In this document: in pieces, positions 19,501-26,964 of the stretch
How positions within the stretch are numbered: the stretch's first letter is position 1
Layout: every line of letters starts with the position of its first letter
Source: Janthinobacterium aquaticum
Lineage (GTDB): Bacteria > Pseudomonadota > Gammaproteobacteria > Burkholderiales > Burkholderiaceae_D
Length of the DNA: 64,000 nt
Assembly: GCF_009208565.1 (NCBI RefSeq)
Contig: NZ_WFLK01000013.1
Location: 124,001 to 188,000 of the forward strand
Reading direction: 5' to 3'
Notes under the pieces: model-generated
Database searches by the model: none
What the model was told of the DNA's origin: nothing
What the model saw: the letters and a program-made list of their open reading frames with translations, nothing else
Made by a program: the position numbers and the translations under genes

Positions 19501-20104
19501 CGTTGTTGATATCTTTGGTAAAGGCGCCAGCGACCGCCCACAGCACGAAAAAGCCCAGCACGCCCACATACACCAGCATCATCGAGCGGGTGGTGGCGGC
19601 CAGCAGCATCAGCAGCGCGCCGATAAACAGCAGGTTCGGGATCACGATCACGGCAAAGGTCCAGCCGTAGGTGGCCAGCGAAAACGGCCCCACGCGCTGC
19701 GGATCGATCCACGGCATGATGGGCCCGAGCATGGTGCCCAGCGCAATGACCGCAAAGATCGCCAGGCAGGCGACAAAACCGGCGGCAAAGCGGCCGAACA
19801 GATAGTCGAGCTTGCGCATCGGCGTGGCAAACAACATGTCGGCCATGCCGAATTCGCTGTCGCGCAGCACGGCGCCGGCAATAAAGACGGTCACCAGAAA
19901 CATCGACATCAGGCTGAACAGCGCCAGCATCTGCGCCACCACCGTCGGCGCATTGCGGTTGACGTTGCCGATTGCGCCGCCGATCTGGATCGAGTCGCTG
20001 GTGGTGGCGCCAAAGGCCATCAGGCCCAGCACAACGGCAAATACCCACAGCAGCGGCTGTTTGAGCTGATAGCCGAGGTCAAACTTGAAAAATTCCTTCC
20101 ACAT
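16526..20104 (-). CDS. ABC-2-type permease fused to M1-family metallopeptidase
   Basis: A 1192-residue fusion. The first ~560 residues hold two blocks of about six hydrophobic helices each, resembling ABC-2 permease subunits; a last helix (about residues 575-595) precedes the extracytoplasmic part. The C-terminal half is a gluzincin of the M1 family, with zinc motif HEMAHQWWGHQ near residue 930 and a downstream glutamate in MLMESLAQY. The spacer to that Glu is 19 residues instead of the usual 18, and no standard GxMEN exopeptidase motif was found, so substrate range may differ. ATG at 20104 has an AAGGAG site. The ATPase gene ends 10 bases upstream, so the two probably make an exporter with a surface-side peptidase. 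Substrate is unknown. Confidence 0.87.
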   Translation of the reverse strand: MWKEFFKFDLGYQLKQPLLWVFAVVLGLMAFGATTSDSIQIGGAIGNVNRNAPTVVAQMLALFSLMSMFLVTVFIAGAVLRDSEFGMADMLFATPMRKLDYLFGRFAAGFVACLAIFAVIALGTMLGPIMPWIDPQRVGPFSLATYGWTFAVIVIPNLLFIGALLMLLAATTRSMMLVYVGVLGFFVLWAVAGAFTKDINNEWIAALIDPFGLRAMGRMTRYFTAAESNASLPPFESFLLANRLLWLGVTAVLFAATVVLFKPQRTGTGKRLFGKAKVQAASTFTAPLHLPRITPHFSTASAWRQWWQILRFDAVGVFKSVPFLVMLLFGVINLLSSSSLGGKLFGTAVYPMTHLMLDHINQSFSFMLIIIVSFYAGELIFKERQVKIADVSDAMPVPDWVPLLAKSTALLGVIAGYLLVGVLAAIGFQLVKGGAPVELGLYLQGTLLSSLFFVLMGLCAVALQVFSNNKFVGYLLVILLMVLQTVMPLMHLEHNLYTFGATPSIAYSDMNGYGHFLTGWRWFALYWSLFTVALLMLAQAFWVRGLSTGWRNRMQLAGQRLKGRSGAALALVLLAWAGTGSWVYYNTNVLNDYEPANIGMDKLARYEKQYRQYKDLPQPKITDIEAKVDIYPDQRKVLIRGHYVLQNKTAAALDTLRIQLNPDLDTKWLNLPAHKVELDDKDLGFSILKLAQPLAPGATLPLDFTVAVTHQGFTNDGKPDEVNLNGTFFSNMAYFPHFGYKKEMELQDRNERRKRGLGEPQRMAKLEDKSAYGNTVFGNEADWIHFDTTVSTSGDQIALAPGYLQKSWEENGRRYYQYKMDQPMMPFFAYLSARWEVKKGDWHGVPIEIYADKKHLYNVDRMIRSVQKSLDYYTTEFTPYQHKQVRILEFPGYQSFAQSFANTIPYSEGIGFIADLRKDDDVDYVYYVTAHEMAHQWWGHQVIGANVQGASMLMESLAQYSALMVMEKEYGRGKLRRFLRYELDRYLNGRGGEVIEELPLARVENQQYIHYRKGSLIFYRLRDEIGEAAVNRALKRFLQDKGYQQAPFTTTQELLSYIRAEAPQDKQDLITDLFEKIVFYDNRVTSAKAVKRADGQWDVTMQLHLAKLESDGKGKESPRVYDEPVEIAIFSRPPGGKEKDEKVLFTDKRKLDGANPVVTITVKEQPFEVGVDPYNKMIDRVSGDNRKEVSIN

Positions 20105-20114
20105 GGCGCGCTCC

Positions 20115-21011
20115 TTATGCCGCTACTGCCGGCATGCCAGCGCGGGTTGCGTGGCGTACATGCAAGAAGTACACGTCTTCCAGGTCCGGGGCAATATGCA
20201 CGAAGCCGCTGTCGGGCTGGCTGTCTGCATAGACATTGATCTGCGGCTTGCCGCCCACCAGGCGCGTCGACAGCACATTCAGGCTCTGCTGGTAGTGCGC
20301 CAGTTCCTCGTTGGTCACGCTGCGGCGCCAGACCTTGCCCTGTAGCGTGTCGATGGCGGCCTGCGGCTCGCCCTGCACCAGCACTTCGCCCTTGACGATC
20401 ATGGCCATGCGCGGGCACAGGTCGGTCACGTCATCGACGATATGGGTCGACAGTATCACCACCACCTGCTCGCCGATCCTGGCCAGCAGGTTCAGGAAAC
20501 GGTTGCGCTCGTCCGGATCGAGGCCGGCCGTCGGTTCATCGACAATCACCAGCCGCGGCGCACCAAGCAAAGCCTGGGCAATGCCGAAACGCTGGCGCAT
20601 GCCGCCCGAGTACGTGCCCAGGTTGCGCTTGCGCGCTTCCCACAGATTGGTCTGCTGCAGCAGCGCTTCGACCGCTTCCTTGCGCGGGCCTTTTTCGGTC
20701 AGGCCCTTGAGCACGGCAAAGTGGTTGAGCAGGGTTTCCGCGCTCACTTTCGGATACACGCCGAAGTCCTGCGGCAGGTAGCCGAGCTGGCGGCGCAGGC
20801 CTTCCTTGTCCTTCAGCACATCGAGGCCATCGAAATGAATGCTGCCGCTATCGGGTTCCTGCAAGGTGGCGATAGTGCGCATCAGCGACGATTTGCCGGC
20901 GCCGTTGGGGCCCAGCAAGCCGAACATGCCGTTGGGTATTTCCAGGCTGACGTTGTTGGTGGCTTTGACGCCGTTGGAATAGGTTTTGTTCAGCTGTTTG
21001 ATCGATAGCAT
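20115..21011 (-). CDS. ABC transporter ATP-binding protein, partner of the peptidase-permease
   Basis: A 298-residue single ABC domain with Walker A GLLGPNGAGKSS (about 33-44), signature YSGGMRQRFGIAQAL, Walker B LVIVDEPTAGLDPDE and the switch histidine in ILSTHIVDD. The C-terminal 80 residues (VLVQGEPQAAIDTLQGKVWR onwards) form the accessory domain seen in CcmA/NatA-like exporters. A clear AGGAG site precedes ATG at 21011. The permease-peptidase gene follows after 10 bases, which strongly implies one transporter. Transport direction is taken to be export from the family; cargo cannot be read from sequence. Confidence 0.9.
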   Translation of the reverse strand: MLSIKQLNKTYSNGVKATNNVSLEIPNGMFGLLGPNGAGKSSLMRTIATLQEPDSGSIHFDGLDVLKDKEGLRRQLGYLPQDFGVYPKVSAETLLNHFAVLKGLTEKGPRKEAVEALLQQTNLWEARKRNLGTYSGGMRQRFGIAQALLGAPRLVIVDEPTAGLDPDERNRFLNLLARIGEQVVVILSTHIVDDVTDLCPRMAMIVKGEVLVQGEPQAAIDTLQGKVWRRSVTNEELAHYQQSLNVLSTRLVGGKPQINVYADSQPDSGFVHIAPDLEDVYFLHVRHATRAGMPAVAA

Positions 21012-21238
21012 TGCAACACTCTCCTGAGCTTGATGGTGGTCAATTCTTTTTATCCGCGATAGCAGATATTACTATTGAGCAATATCATACTGCCAATTAA
21101 AAAGTAAATAATCTTTTTGCGACCAGCGGTGGAAATATCAGGATGAAATGCGCACTGGCGTGACCAGCGACGAACGGGCGCTACCAATGACGAAGCGCCG
21201 GTCTTGCCCTGAAGGCAAGCCGGCGCCGGCGAATACAC

Positions 21239-21281
21239 GTAGGTCGGGTAGGTCGGCTTAGCGCGCAGCGCGTAAGCCGAC
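21239..21281. repeat. REP-like palindrome A
   Basis: GTAGGTCGG leader followed by the inverted repeat GTCGGCTTA...TAAGCCGAC (21252-21281) around a GCGC-rich loop. One member of a family seen at nine sites in this window. It lies between the ATPase and outer-membrane barrel genes, downstream of the latter. Confidence 0.85.
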
Positions 21282-21295
21282 ATGCGGCATAGTCA

Positions 21296-22138
21296 TCAGA
21301 AGCGCATCTTGACGTAAGCCGAAGGGCCGGTCAGGCGGATATTGAGGTCGGCGTCGCGCGTGCTGTCGCGGCGCAGGGTGATTTTGGAGATGCCGTAGTC
21401 GGCCACGAAACCGACATTCTTGAACGGAAACCATTCGACGCCGATATTGCCGCCGTAGATATGGCCGTTGATGCTGCCGCCGTTTTTCTTGATGCCCGAC
21501 GCTTCCATATACATGCGCAGGTCCGGCGTAAACGAATGGCGCCAGGCCAGTTCAATCAATGGTGCAAAGGCATGCTCGCTGACCGAATCGCGCGCGGTCG
21601 CACTGATGCCATTGACCAGGCCGGTCGCCGTGCCATCGAGCTTGGCGGCGTAGTAGGCAGCGCCCAGGCCGATGCCGAAGGTGTCTTTTTCCTGGCCCAT
21701 CCACCATTTATACGACAGCTTGGCCAGGTCCAGCGTCAGGTCGGCGTTGGCGGTGGCGGTGCCCGATACCGGCTGGCCGTCGATAATGGTCTGACCGGTC
21801 AGCGTCGGCGTATAGTTCTTGTCGTAACGGTAGTAATCGAAGGCGATGCCATGACGGTCGCCGATCAGCAGGTCGGCCTTGACGCGTGGAATGGTGGTGT
21901 GTTTCGGATTCGATTCCGGCGAGTCGATGCGGCCGAACTGGGTGTCGGCGCCAATGTCGATGCGCGGATCGGCATAAAAGGCGCCCAGCGAGATGCTGGC
22001 GCGGTCCAGCGGCATCGCCGGCTCGGCATGCGCAGTGCTGCTGACAGCGGCAATGCCAGCCATGCCCAGCAGCATGGCGCTGCGCGTGGCAAGGTGGCGC
22101 AGGCGGGGTGGCGACAGGCGGATGGACGTGGCAAACAT
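21296..22138 (-). CDS. Outer-membrane beta-barrel protein (OmpW/OmpA-like barrel, function unknown)
   Basis: A 280-residue precursor with a signal peptide ending near AHA-EPAMPL (about residue 38). The mature part alternates short polar turns with amphipathic strands (GIAFDYYRYDKNYTP, FGIGLGAAYYAAKL, NIGVEWFPFKNVGFVADYG) and ends in Phe (AYVKMRF), the usual signal for barrel assembly. No ligand or enzymatic motif was found. A strong GAGGAG site precedes ATG at 22138. It is monocistronic between REP-like repeats. Confidence 0.75.
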   Translation of the reverse strand: MFATSIRLSPPRLRHLATRSAMLLGMAGIAAVSSTAHAEPAMPLDRASISLGAFYADPRIDIGADTQFGRIDSPESNPKHTTIPRVKADLLIGDRHGIAFDYYRYDKNYTPTLTGQTIIDGQPVSGTATANADLTLDLAKLSYKWWMGQEKDTFGIGLGAAYYAAKLDGTATGLVNGISATARDSVSEHAFAPLIELAWRHSFTPDLRMYMEASGIKKNGGSINGHIYGGNIGVEWFPFKNVGFVADYGISKITLRRDSTRDADLNIRLTGPSAYVKMRF

Positions 22139-22324
22139 GAAAACTCCTCAAAAAAGTTGAATAGCACAGCCGGCTATAAATGCAATGAGGAAATAGTAGC
22201 AATTGTTACAGTTCGACCACGTAGCCGCACGTCTTCATTTTTCGTCGGAATTGTCCTACTTTGATATCTTGGGGCATTAACAATGTTTTCGGGTTACTAA
22301 TCCGACCTAATCAGGGGCTTCGGC

Positions 22325-22358
22325 GTAGGTCGGATTAGGCCGCAGGCCGTAATCCGAC
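22325..22358 (+). repeat. REP-like palindrome B
   Basis: GTAGGTCGGATTAGGCCGCA followed by the returning arm TAATCCGAC. It pairs with palindrome C 24 bases further on in opposite orientation, a BIME-like arrangement. Confidence 0.88.
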
Positions 22359-22382
22359 AACACCTGTGGCGCCAACAATGTT

Positions 22383-22421
22383 GTCGGATTACGGCCCCTG
22401 CGGGGCCTAATCCGACCTACG
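22383..22421 (-). repeat. REP-like palindrome C
   Basis: Same family in reverse orientation: GTCGGATTACGG...CCTAATCCGACCTACG. Together with copy B it can fold into a large cruciform or transcript hairpin between the sensor-regulator genes and the barrel gene. Confidence 0.88.
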
Positions 22422-22498
22422 CCAACTGCCGGGCCTGATTCGGGTTACGTCATGCGACAACATGGTTGGCGTCAACAACGTTTACGCCGTCACCACCT

Positions 22499-23839
22499 TT
22501 ACCTAAACTCTTCGGCCACCAGGTTGTACTTCTGCATCTTGTGATACAGCGTCTGCTTCGGCAGCCCCAGCACGTTACTGACCTCGCTGACGTTGCCCGC
22601 ATAGTTGCGCAGTTCCTGTTCGATCAGCGCGCGCTCGAAGCCGTTCACTTGCTCGGCCAGCGACAACGTAACGCCCTGGCCAGCGGCCAGCAGGCCGTTG
22701 CCGCCGGCAATGCCGAGCACGAAGCGCTCGGCGATATTGCGCAGCTCGCGCACATTGCCGGGCCAGTTGTGCGCCATCAGGTTGTGCATCTGCGCGCTGC
22801 TGACAATCGGCGGCGCGCGGTTGTAGCGGGCGGCGGCGGCCAGCACGAAGTGCTCGAACAGCATCGGGATGTCTTCGCGCCGTTCGCGCAGCGGCGGCAG
22901 GTGCAGCACGATCAGGTTCAGACGGTAATACAGGTCGCTGCGAAACTTTTGCTGCTGCGACAGCTCTTCCAGGTCCAGCTTGGCGGCGGCTACCACGCGC
23001 ACATCGACCGGCGTGGCAATGTTCGAGCCCAGCCGCTCGATATAGCGCTCCTGCAGCACCCGCAGCAGCTTGACCTGCAGCGACAGCGGCAGGCTTTCGA
23101 TTTCATCGAGGAAAAACGTGCCATGGTCGGCGTGCTCGATCTTGCCGACCTGGCGCTTGGCCGCACCGGTAAAGGCGCCCGTTTCATGGCCGAACACTTC
23201 GCTCTCGAAGATGTTCTCGGGAATCGCGCCGCAGTTGACGGCCACGAAATTGTGCTTGCGGCGATGGCTGAAGTCATGCAGGCAGCGCGCCACCATTTCC
23301 TTGCCGGTGCCGGTGTCGCCATAGATCAGCACGTCGGCCGGTTCGTTGGCCACATCGAGAATCAGGCGGCGGATATCGCGCATGGCCAGCGAGTTGCCCA
23401 GCAAACGCGATTCGATGCCGCCGCCGTCTTCAAGCTGGCGGCGTAGGCTGTGCACTTCCAGCGTCAGGCGCCGCGTTTCCAGCGCGCGCAGGATCACATC
23501 GACCAGTTGCTCGGACGAATACGGCTTTTCGATAAAGTCGTAGGCGCCGGTGCGCATCGCCTGCACGGCCATGGTGATATCGCCGTGGCCGGTTACCAGG
23601 ATCACCGGCAGGTTGGCGTCGAGCGCCTTGACGGCCGCCAGCAGCTCCAGCCCGCTCATGCCGGGCAGGCGCACATCGCTGACGACGATGCCGGGAAAAT
23701 CCGGCGCCAGCACCTTGTAGGCCAGCTCGGCCGAGTGAAAGGCCTGCACGTCCAGGCCGGCCAGTTGCAGCGCCTGTTCGCTGCCTTCGCGCACGGTCGG
23801 GTCATCTTCCACCAGCAAGACCTTCAAACCTTCAAACAT
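22499..23839 (-). CDS. dctD: Sigma-54-dependent response regulator, DctD type
   Basis: A 446-residue NtrC-family activator. The receiver domain (1-120) has phospho-acceptor Asp55 (VVSDVRLPG) and conserved Lys105. The AAA+ domain has Walker A GDTGTGKE (174-181) and the sigma-54 contact loop GAFTGA (221-226). A Fis-type helix-turn-helix (VSEVSNVLGLPKQTLYHKMQ) ends the protein. The frame is open to 24058, but ATG at 23839 follows a GGAGGAG site and fits the receiver start. It overlaps the kinase gene by 8 bases. Its most likely target is the dctA promoter about 4.6 kb upstream on the same strand. Confidence 0.9.
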   Translation of the reverse strand: MFEGLKVLLVEDDPTVREGSEQALQLAGLDVQAFHSAELAYKVLAPDFPGIVVSDVRLPGMSGLELLAAVKALDANLPVILVTGHGDITMAVQAMRTGAYDFIEKPYSSEQLVDVILRALETRRLTLEVHSLRRQLEDGGGIESRLLGNSLAMRDIRRLILDVANEPADVLIYGDTGTGKEMVARCLHDFSHRRKHNFVAVNCGAIPENIFESEVFGHETGAFTGAAKRQVGKIEHADHGTFFLDEIESLPLSLQVKLLRVLQERYIERLGSNIATPVDVRVVAAAKLDLEELSQQQKFRSDLYYRLNLIVLHLPPLRERREDIPMLFEHFVLAAAARYNRAPPIVSSAQMHNLMAHNWPGNVRELRNIAERFVLGIAGGNGLLAAGQGVTLSLAEQVNGFERALIEQELRNYAGNVSEVSNVLGLPKQTLYHKMQKYNLVAEEFR

Positions 23840-25736
23840 GTTTCTCCTCCTGCGTTGCCATCTGTAGTTCGATGGTAAATATGGCGCCGCCGCCCGGGGC
23901 ATTGCTTGCGCGTAGCACGCCGCCGAACTGGCGCGTGATCTGTTCCGAAATGGCCAGTCCCAGCCCCAGCCCCAGGCCCTGCGGCTTGGTGGTAAAGAAG
24001 GGCTCGAACAGGCGCTCGAGCACCTCGTCGGCCAGCCCCGGCCCGGTGTCGGCCACATGGATCAGCACCAGGCCATCGCGCGCTTCGACTTCCACCCGCA
24101 GGCTGCGCACCTCGCTGCCGTTCATGGCGTCGAGCGCATTGGCGTACAGGTTGACCAGCACCTGTTCGAGCCGGTTGCTTTCGCACATGGCAAAGATATC
24201 ATCGGGCGGCAGGTGCAGGGTAAAGCGCACGTTTTCCACCTGCAGTCGCCGTTCGACCAGGAATAGCGCATTGCTGATGGCCGTCGGAATCGAGACCGAC
24301 GTCAGGCTGGTGGTGGACTTGCGCGCAAACACTTTCAACTGGCCGGTAATGGCGCCCATGCGCGCGGCAATATCGGAAATCTTGCCCAGGTTGCGCCGCG
24401 CATCATCAAGCCGCCCGCGTTCAAGCAAAATCACGGCATTGTCGGACATGGTGCGCAGCGCCGTCAGCGGCTGATTCAGCTCGTGGGTAATGCTGGCCGA
24501 CATCTGGCCCAGCACGGCCATCTTGCCAGCCTGGAACAGCTCGTTTTGCGTGATATGCAGTTTTTGCTCGGCCTTGCTGCGCACTTCGATTTCCTGGCTC
24601 AGGCTTTGCGTCATGGCGTTCAGTTCGGAGGTGCGTTCCTCGACCATGGTTTCCAGGTTGTCATACGCATGCTGCAGGTCGACCCGCGCGCGCAGTTTTT
24701 GCGCCACGGCGGCGCGGCGCTGGCGCAGGTAGAAAAACAGCAGCATGAAAAAGCCCAGCAGCACGCAGGAAAATGCTGCCGCCGAACGCGCGCTGGCCCT
24801 GGCCTGGCTGATATCGGACAGATAGATAAAGGTCCAGCCGCGCGGCGATTTGAGTTTGATCTGCGTCATCACGCTGGAGGTGATTTTTTGCGGTGCGTCA
24901 AAGCGTTCCTGCTCGCGCACGCTGATCACGCGCGCGCCGTTGCCCCATTGCCGGTCCGACAAAAACGGTATCGGTGCCAGCTCCTTGGAATAATACTGGC
25001 GCGTGCGGTTGAGCAGCGCCAGCACATCGGGCGCCAGCGGCGCCAGCGTCTTGTATTTCCAGTCCGGCATCGAGCTCAGAAAGATCACGCCGTGCTCGTC
25101 GGCCAGCATCACTTTGTCGGCGCCTTGCACCCAGCGTTTCTCAAGGCTTTCCAGGTTGACCTTGACGGTGGCCAGGCCCAGCATGCGCCCGTTCTGGTAG
25201 ATGCCGTGCGCAAAAAAGTAGCCGGGCTCGAGCCGCGTGGTGCCCACTCCGTAAAAGCGCCCCGGCGTGCCGCGCAGCGCATCCTGCGCATACGGGCGAA
25301 AGGCGATATTGTCGCCAATAAAACTGTCGGGCTGGCGCCAGTTGCTGGCTGCGCGCGTGTTGCCGTCGAGGTTGCTGATAAAGATGGTCGAGGACTTGGC
25401 CTGGTCGTTCATCTGCTCCAGGTAGTGGTTGACGGCATCGATCAGCTGCGGATCTTCCGGCTGCTGCAGCAGCCGGATCACGTCGCGATTGAGTTCCAGC
25501 GTCTTGGGCAGGAAATCGTATTTTTCCAGCGCATTTTCCAGGCTGCTGACATACACCTCCAGCCGCTGCGCGCCGCTGGCCTGCAACTTGCCGATGGCCA
25601 GGCGCTCGGTCCAGAAATACACCTGCCAGACAATCGCCACGCAGGCCAGCAGCACCACGCCCCAGGCCAGTAGCTTGTGATTCGACGGTTGTTCCATGCG
25701 CTGGCGCCAGTAAAGAGGGGAGTTGTTGCTATCCAT
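23832..25736 (-). CDS. dctB: Sensor histidine kinase, DctB type (C4-dicarboxylate sensing)
   Basis: A 634-residue membrane kinase. Order: helix TM1 (about 22-42), a periplasmic Cache-type sensor (about 43-325), TM2, a coiled linker, HisKA with the phosphorylated His418 in ASITHELNQPLTALR (a DctB hallmark) and an HATPase with N box ANALDAM and DTGPGL. The open frame extends to 25823, but that part crosses the porin terminator, so ATG at 25736 is preferred; ATG at 25697 is possible and neither has a strong ribosome site. The neighbouring dctA and porin genes support C4-dicarboxylates as the signal. Confidence 0.88.
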   Translation of the reverse strand: MDSNNSPLYWRQRMEQPSNHKLLAWGVVLLACVAIVWQVYFWTERLAIGKLQASGAQRLEVYVSSLENALEKYDFLPKTLELNRDVIRLLQQPEDPQLIDAVNHYLEQMNDQAKSSTIFISNLDGNTRAASNWRQPDSFIGDNIAFRPYAQDALRGTPGRFYGVGTTRLEPGYFFAHGIYQNGRMLGLATVKVNLESLEKRWVQGADKVMLADEHGVIFLSSMPDWKYKTLAPLAPDVLALLNRTRQYYSKELAPIPFLSDRQWGNGARVISVREQERFDAPQKITSSVMTQIKLKSPRGWTFIYLSDISQARASARSAAAFSCVLLGFFMLLFFYLRQRRAAVAQKLRARVDLQHAYDNLETMVEERTSELNAMTQSLSQEIEVRSKAEQKLHITQNELFQAGKMAVLGQMSASITHELNQPLTALRTMSDNAVILLERGRLDDARRNLGKISDIAARMGAITGQLKVFARKSTTSLTSVSIPTAISNALFLVERRLQVENVRFTLHLPPDDIFAMCESNRLEQVLVNLYANALDAMNGSEVRSLRVEVEARDGLVLIHVADTGPGLADEVLERLFEPFFTTKPQGLGLGLGLAISEQITRQFGGVLRASNAPGGGAIFTIELQMATQEEKHV

Positions 25737-25790
25737 AATGTGGTCCGACTGCAAGGGCCACAGTATCGCATTTTGCCAGCCCTGGAAATT

Positions 25791-25817
25791 AAAAAGCCGC
25801 CGGAGTGTTCCGGCGGC
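25791..25817 (-). terminator. Terminator of the porin gene
   Basis: Nine-base perfect stem GCCGCCGGA / TCCGGCGGC with loop GTGT, followed on the minus strand by five Ts. It sits just after the porin stop and before the kinase start. Confidence 0.85.
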
Positions 25818-25859
25818 CTGCAAGATGATGTCTTTAACCTGTCTGCTTTATCGACGTCA

Positions 25860-26855
25860 TCAGAAGGTGTGGCGCATGCCCAGGTTAAAGCCGGAGTTGC
25901 CGGTACCGTCATCGGTGGCATTGCCCACCACAAACGCTGCGCCATTCTTGTTGCTGATATGGCCGTAAGCGGTGTACAGATCGGTGCGCTTGGACAGCGC
26001 GTAGAACGCACCGATGGCCCATTGCTGCGCGTCACGATTGAGGGCGCTCTTGTCGTTGTGGCGGATATACGAGGCCACCAGCTTGGTGGCGCCAAACGGC
26101 GCCGTCAGGCCCAGCAGCACATCGTTGCTTTTGGTATTGGTCAGCGTGCGGTTGTCGGCATAGGCCAGGTGGCCTTGCAGCATGCCAAAGTCGTAGCGCG
26201 TGGCCAGCAGCGTGTTGCGCGTGTCGGCGGTGCCGGTGACGTTTTCCTTGCGGTGATGCGTCAGCGTCACGTTGAGCGGGCCGTCGATATAGTGCACGGC
26301 GCCGCCCAGGCTGCGGTTTTTCTTGTTGTCATCGGCCACTTCGCCAAAGCCGTAGGCCACATCGGCCGTCAGCTTGTTCCAGCTCGGCGTCGAGTACTGC
26401 ACCATGTTGTCGACGCGGTAACCGGTCGTTGCCATGACGTTCGAGGCGGTACCGGCCAGGCCGATCACGAACGGGTCGGCCACGTCGCGCAGGGCCAGGT
26501 AGTACGGCGAATACTGGCGGCCCAGCGTGATGGCACCGGCGCTGCCGGTCAGGCCCACATACGCCTGGCGGCCGAACAGCCGGCCGCCCTGGCCGGAAGT
26601 ACCCGTATCGATATTGAAACCGCTTTCCAGCACAAAGGTAGCGGCCAGGCCGCCGCCCAGGTCTTCCTTGCCCTTGAAGCCCAGGCGCGAACCGGAAGCG
26701 ACGCCGGAAGCGACGCGGCTCAGGCGATCGCCATTGGCGTCTTTGTCAAACACCAGGCCCGCGTCAGCCACGCCATACACGGTGACAGTCGATTGGGCCA
26801 TCGCGCCTTGTGTTGCAGCGCCCAGCGCCAGCACGGTCAACAGGATTTTTTTCAT
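25860..26855 (-). CDS. General porin, beta-proteobacterial type
   Basis: A 331-residue outer-membrane porin with a cleaved signal peptide (MKKILLTVLALGAATQGAMA). The mature start QSTVTVYGVADAGLV and the motif SRLGFKGKEDLGGGLAATF are the signatures of the Burkholderiales porin family (16-strand trimer). It ends in Phe (LGMRHTF). It lies between dctBD and dctA, all on the minus strand, so it may help dicarboxylates cross the outer membrane. No sigma-54 element was found in front of it. It has its own terminator. Confidence 0.92.
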   Translation of the reverse strand: MKKILLTVLALGAATQGAMAQSTVTVYGVADAGLVFDKDANGDRLSRVASGVASGSRLGFKGKEDLGGGLAATFVLESGFNIDTGTSGQGGRLFGRQAYVGLTGSAGAITLGRQYSPYYLALRDVADPFVIGLAGTASNVMATTGYRVDNMVQYSTPSWNKLTADVAYGFGEVADDNKKNRSLGGAVHYIDGPLNVTLTHHRKENVTGTADTRNTLLATRYDFGMLQGHLAYADNRTLTNTKSNDVLLGLTAPFGATKLVASYIRHNDKSALNRDAQQWAIGAFYALSKRTDLYTAYGHISNKNGAAFVVGNATDDGTGNSGFNLGMRHTF

Positions 26856-26930
26856 GAAAATCTCTCTCTTGTTTGTTGGGGTTAATAATTGATCACACTA
26901 TTGAACTACTTGTTACTACACATCGAGACC

Positions 26931-26958
26931 AAAGAAATGGCCCGCTTGTGGCGGGCCA
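26931..26958 (-). terminator. Terminator of dctA
   Basis: Eight-base stem TGGCCCGC / GCGGGCCA with a 5-base loop, followed on the minus strand by TTTCTTT. It is placed 7 bases after the dctA stop. Confidence 0.8.
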
Positions 26959-26964
26959 TGGTGT

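Larger units (their letters stand above)
22139..22498. other. Gene-free 360-base region with inverted REP pair
   Basis: It holds two REP-like palindromes in opposite orientation (22325-22358 and 22383-22421) and diverged repeats of CAACAATGTT around 22280, 22374 and 22473. No coding signal was seen. The promoter of the barrel gene must lie in its first ~100 bases. Confidence 0.7.

Noticed and set aside
21050..21283. 77-residue frame between the ATPase and barrel genes
   Set aside because: It runs through REP-like palindrome A, has no ribosome site and shows no protein-like pattern.
23832..25823. Longer start for the DctB kinase at 25823
   Set aside because: The extra 29 codons cross the porin terminator hairpin and have no ribosome site.
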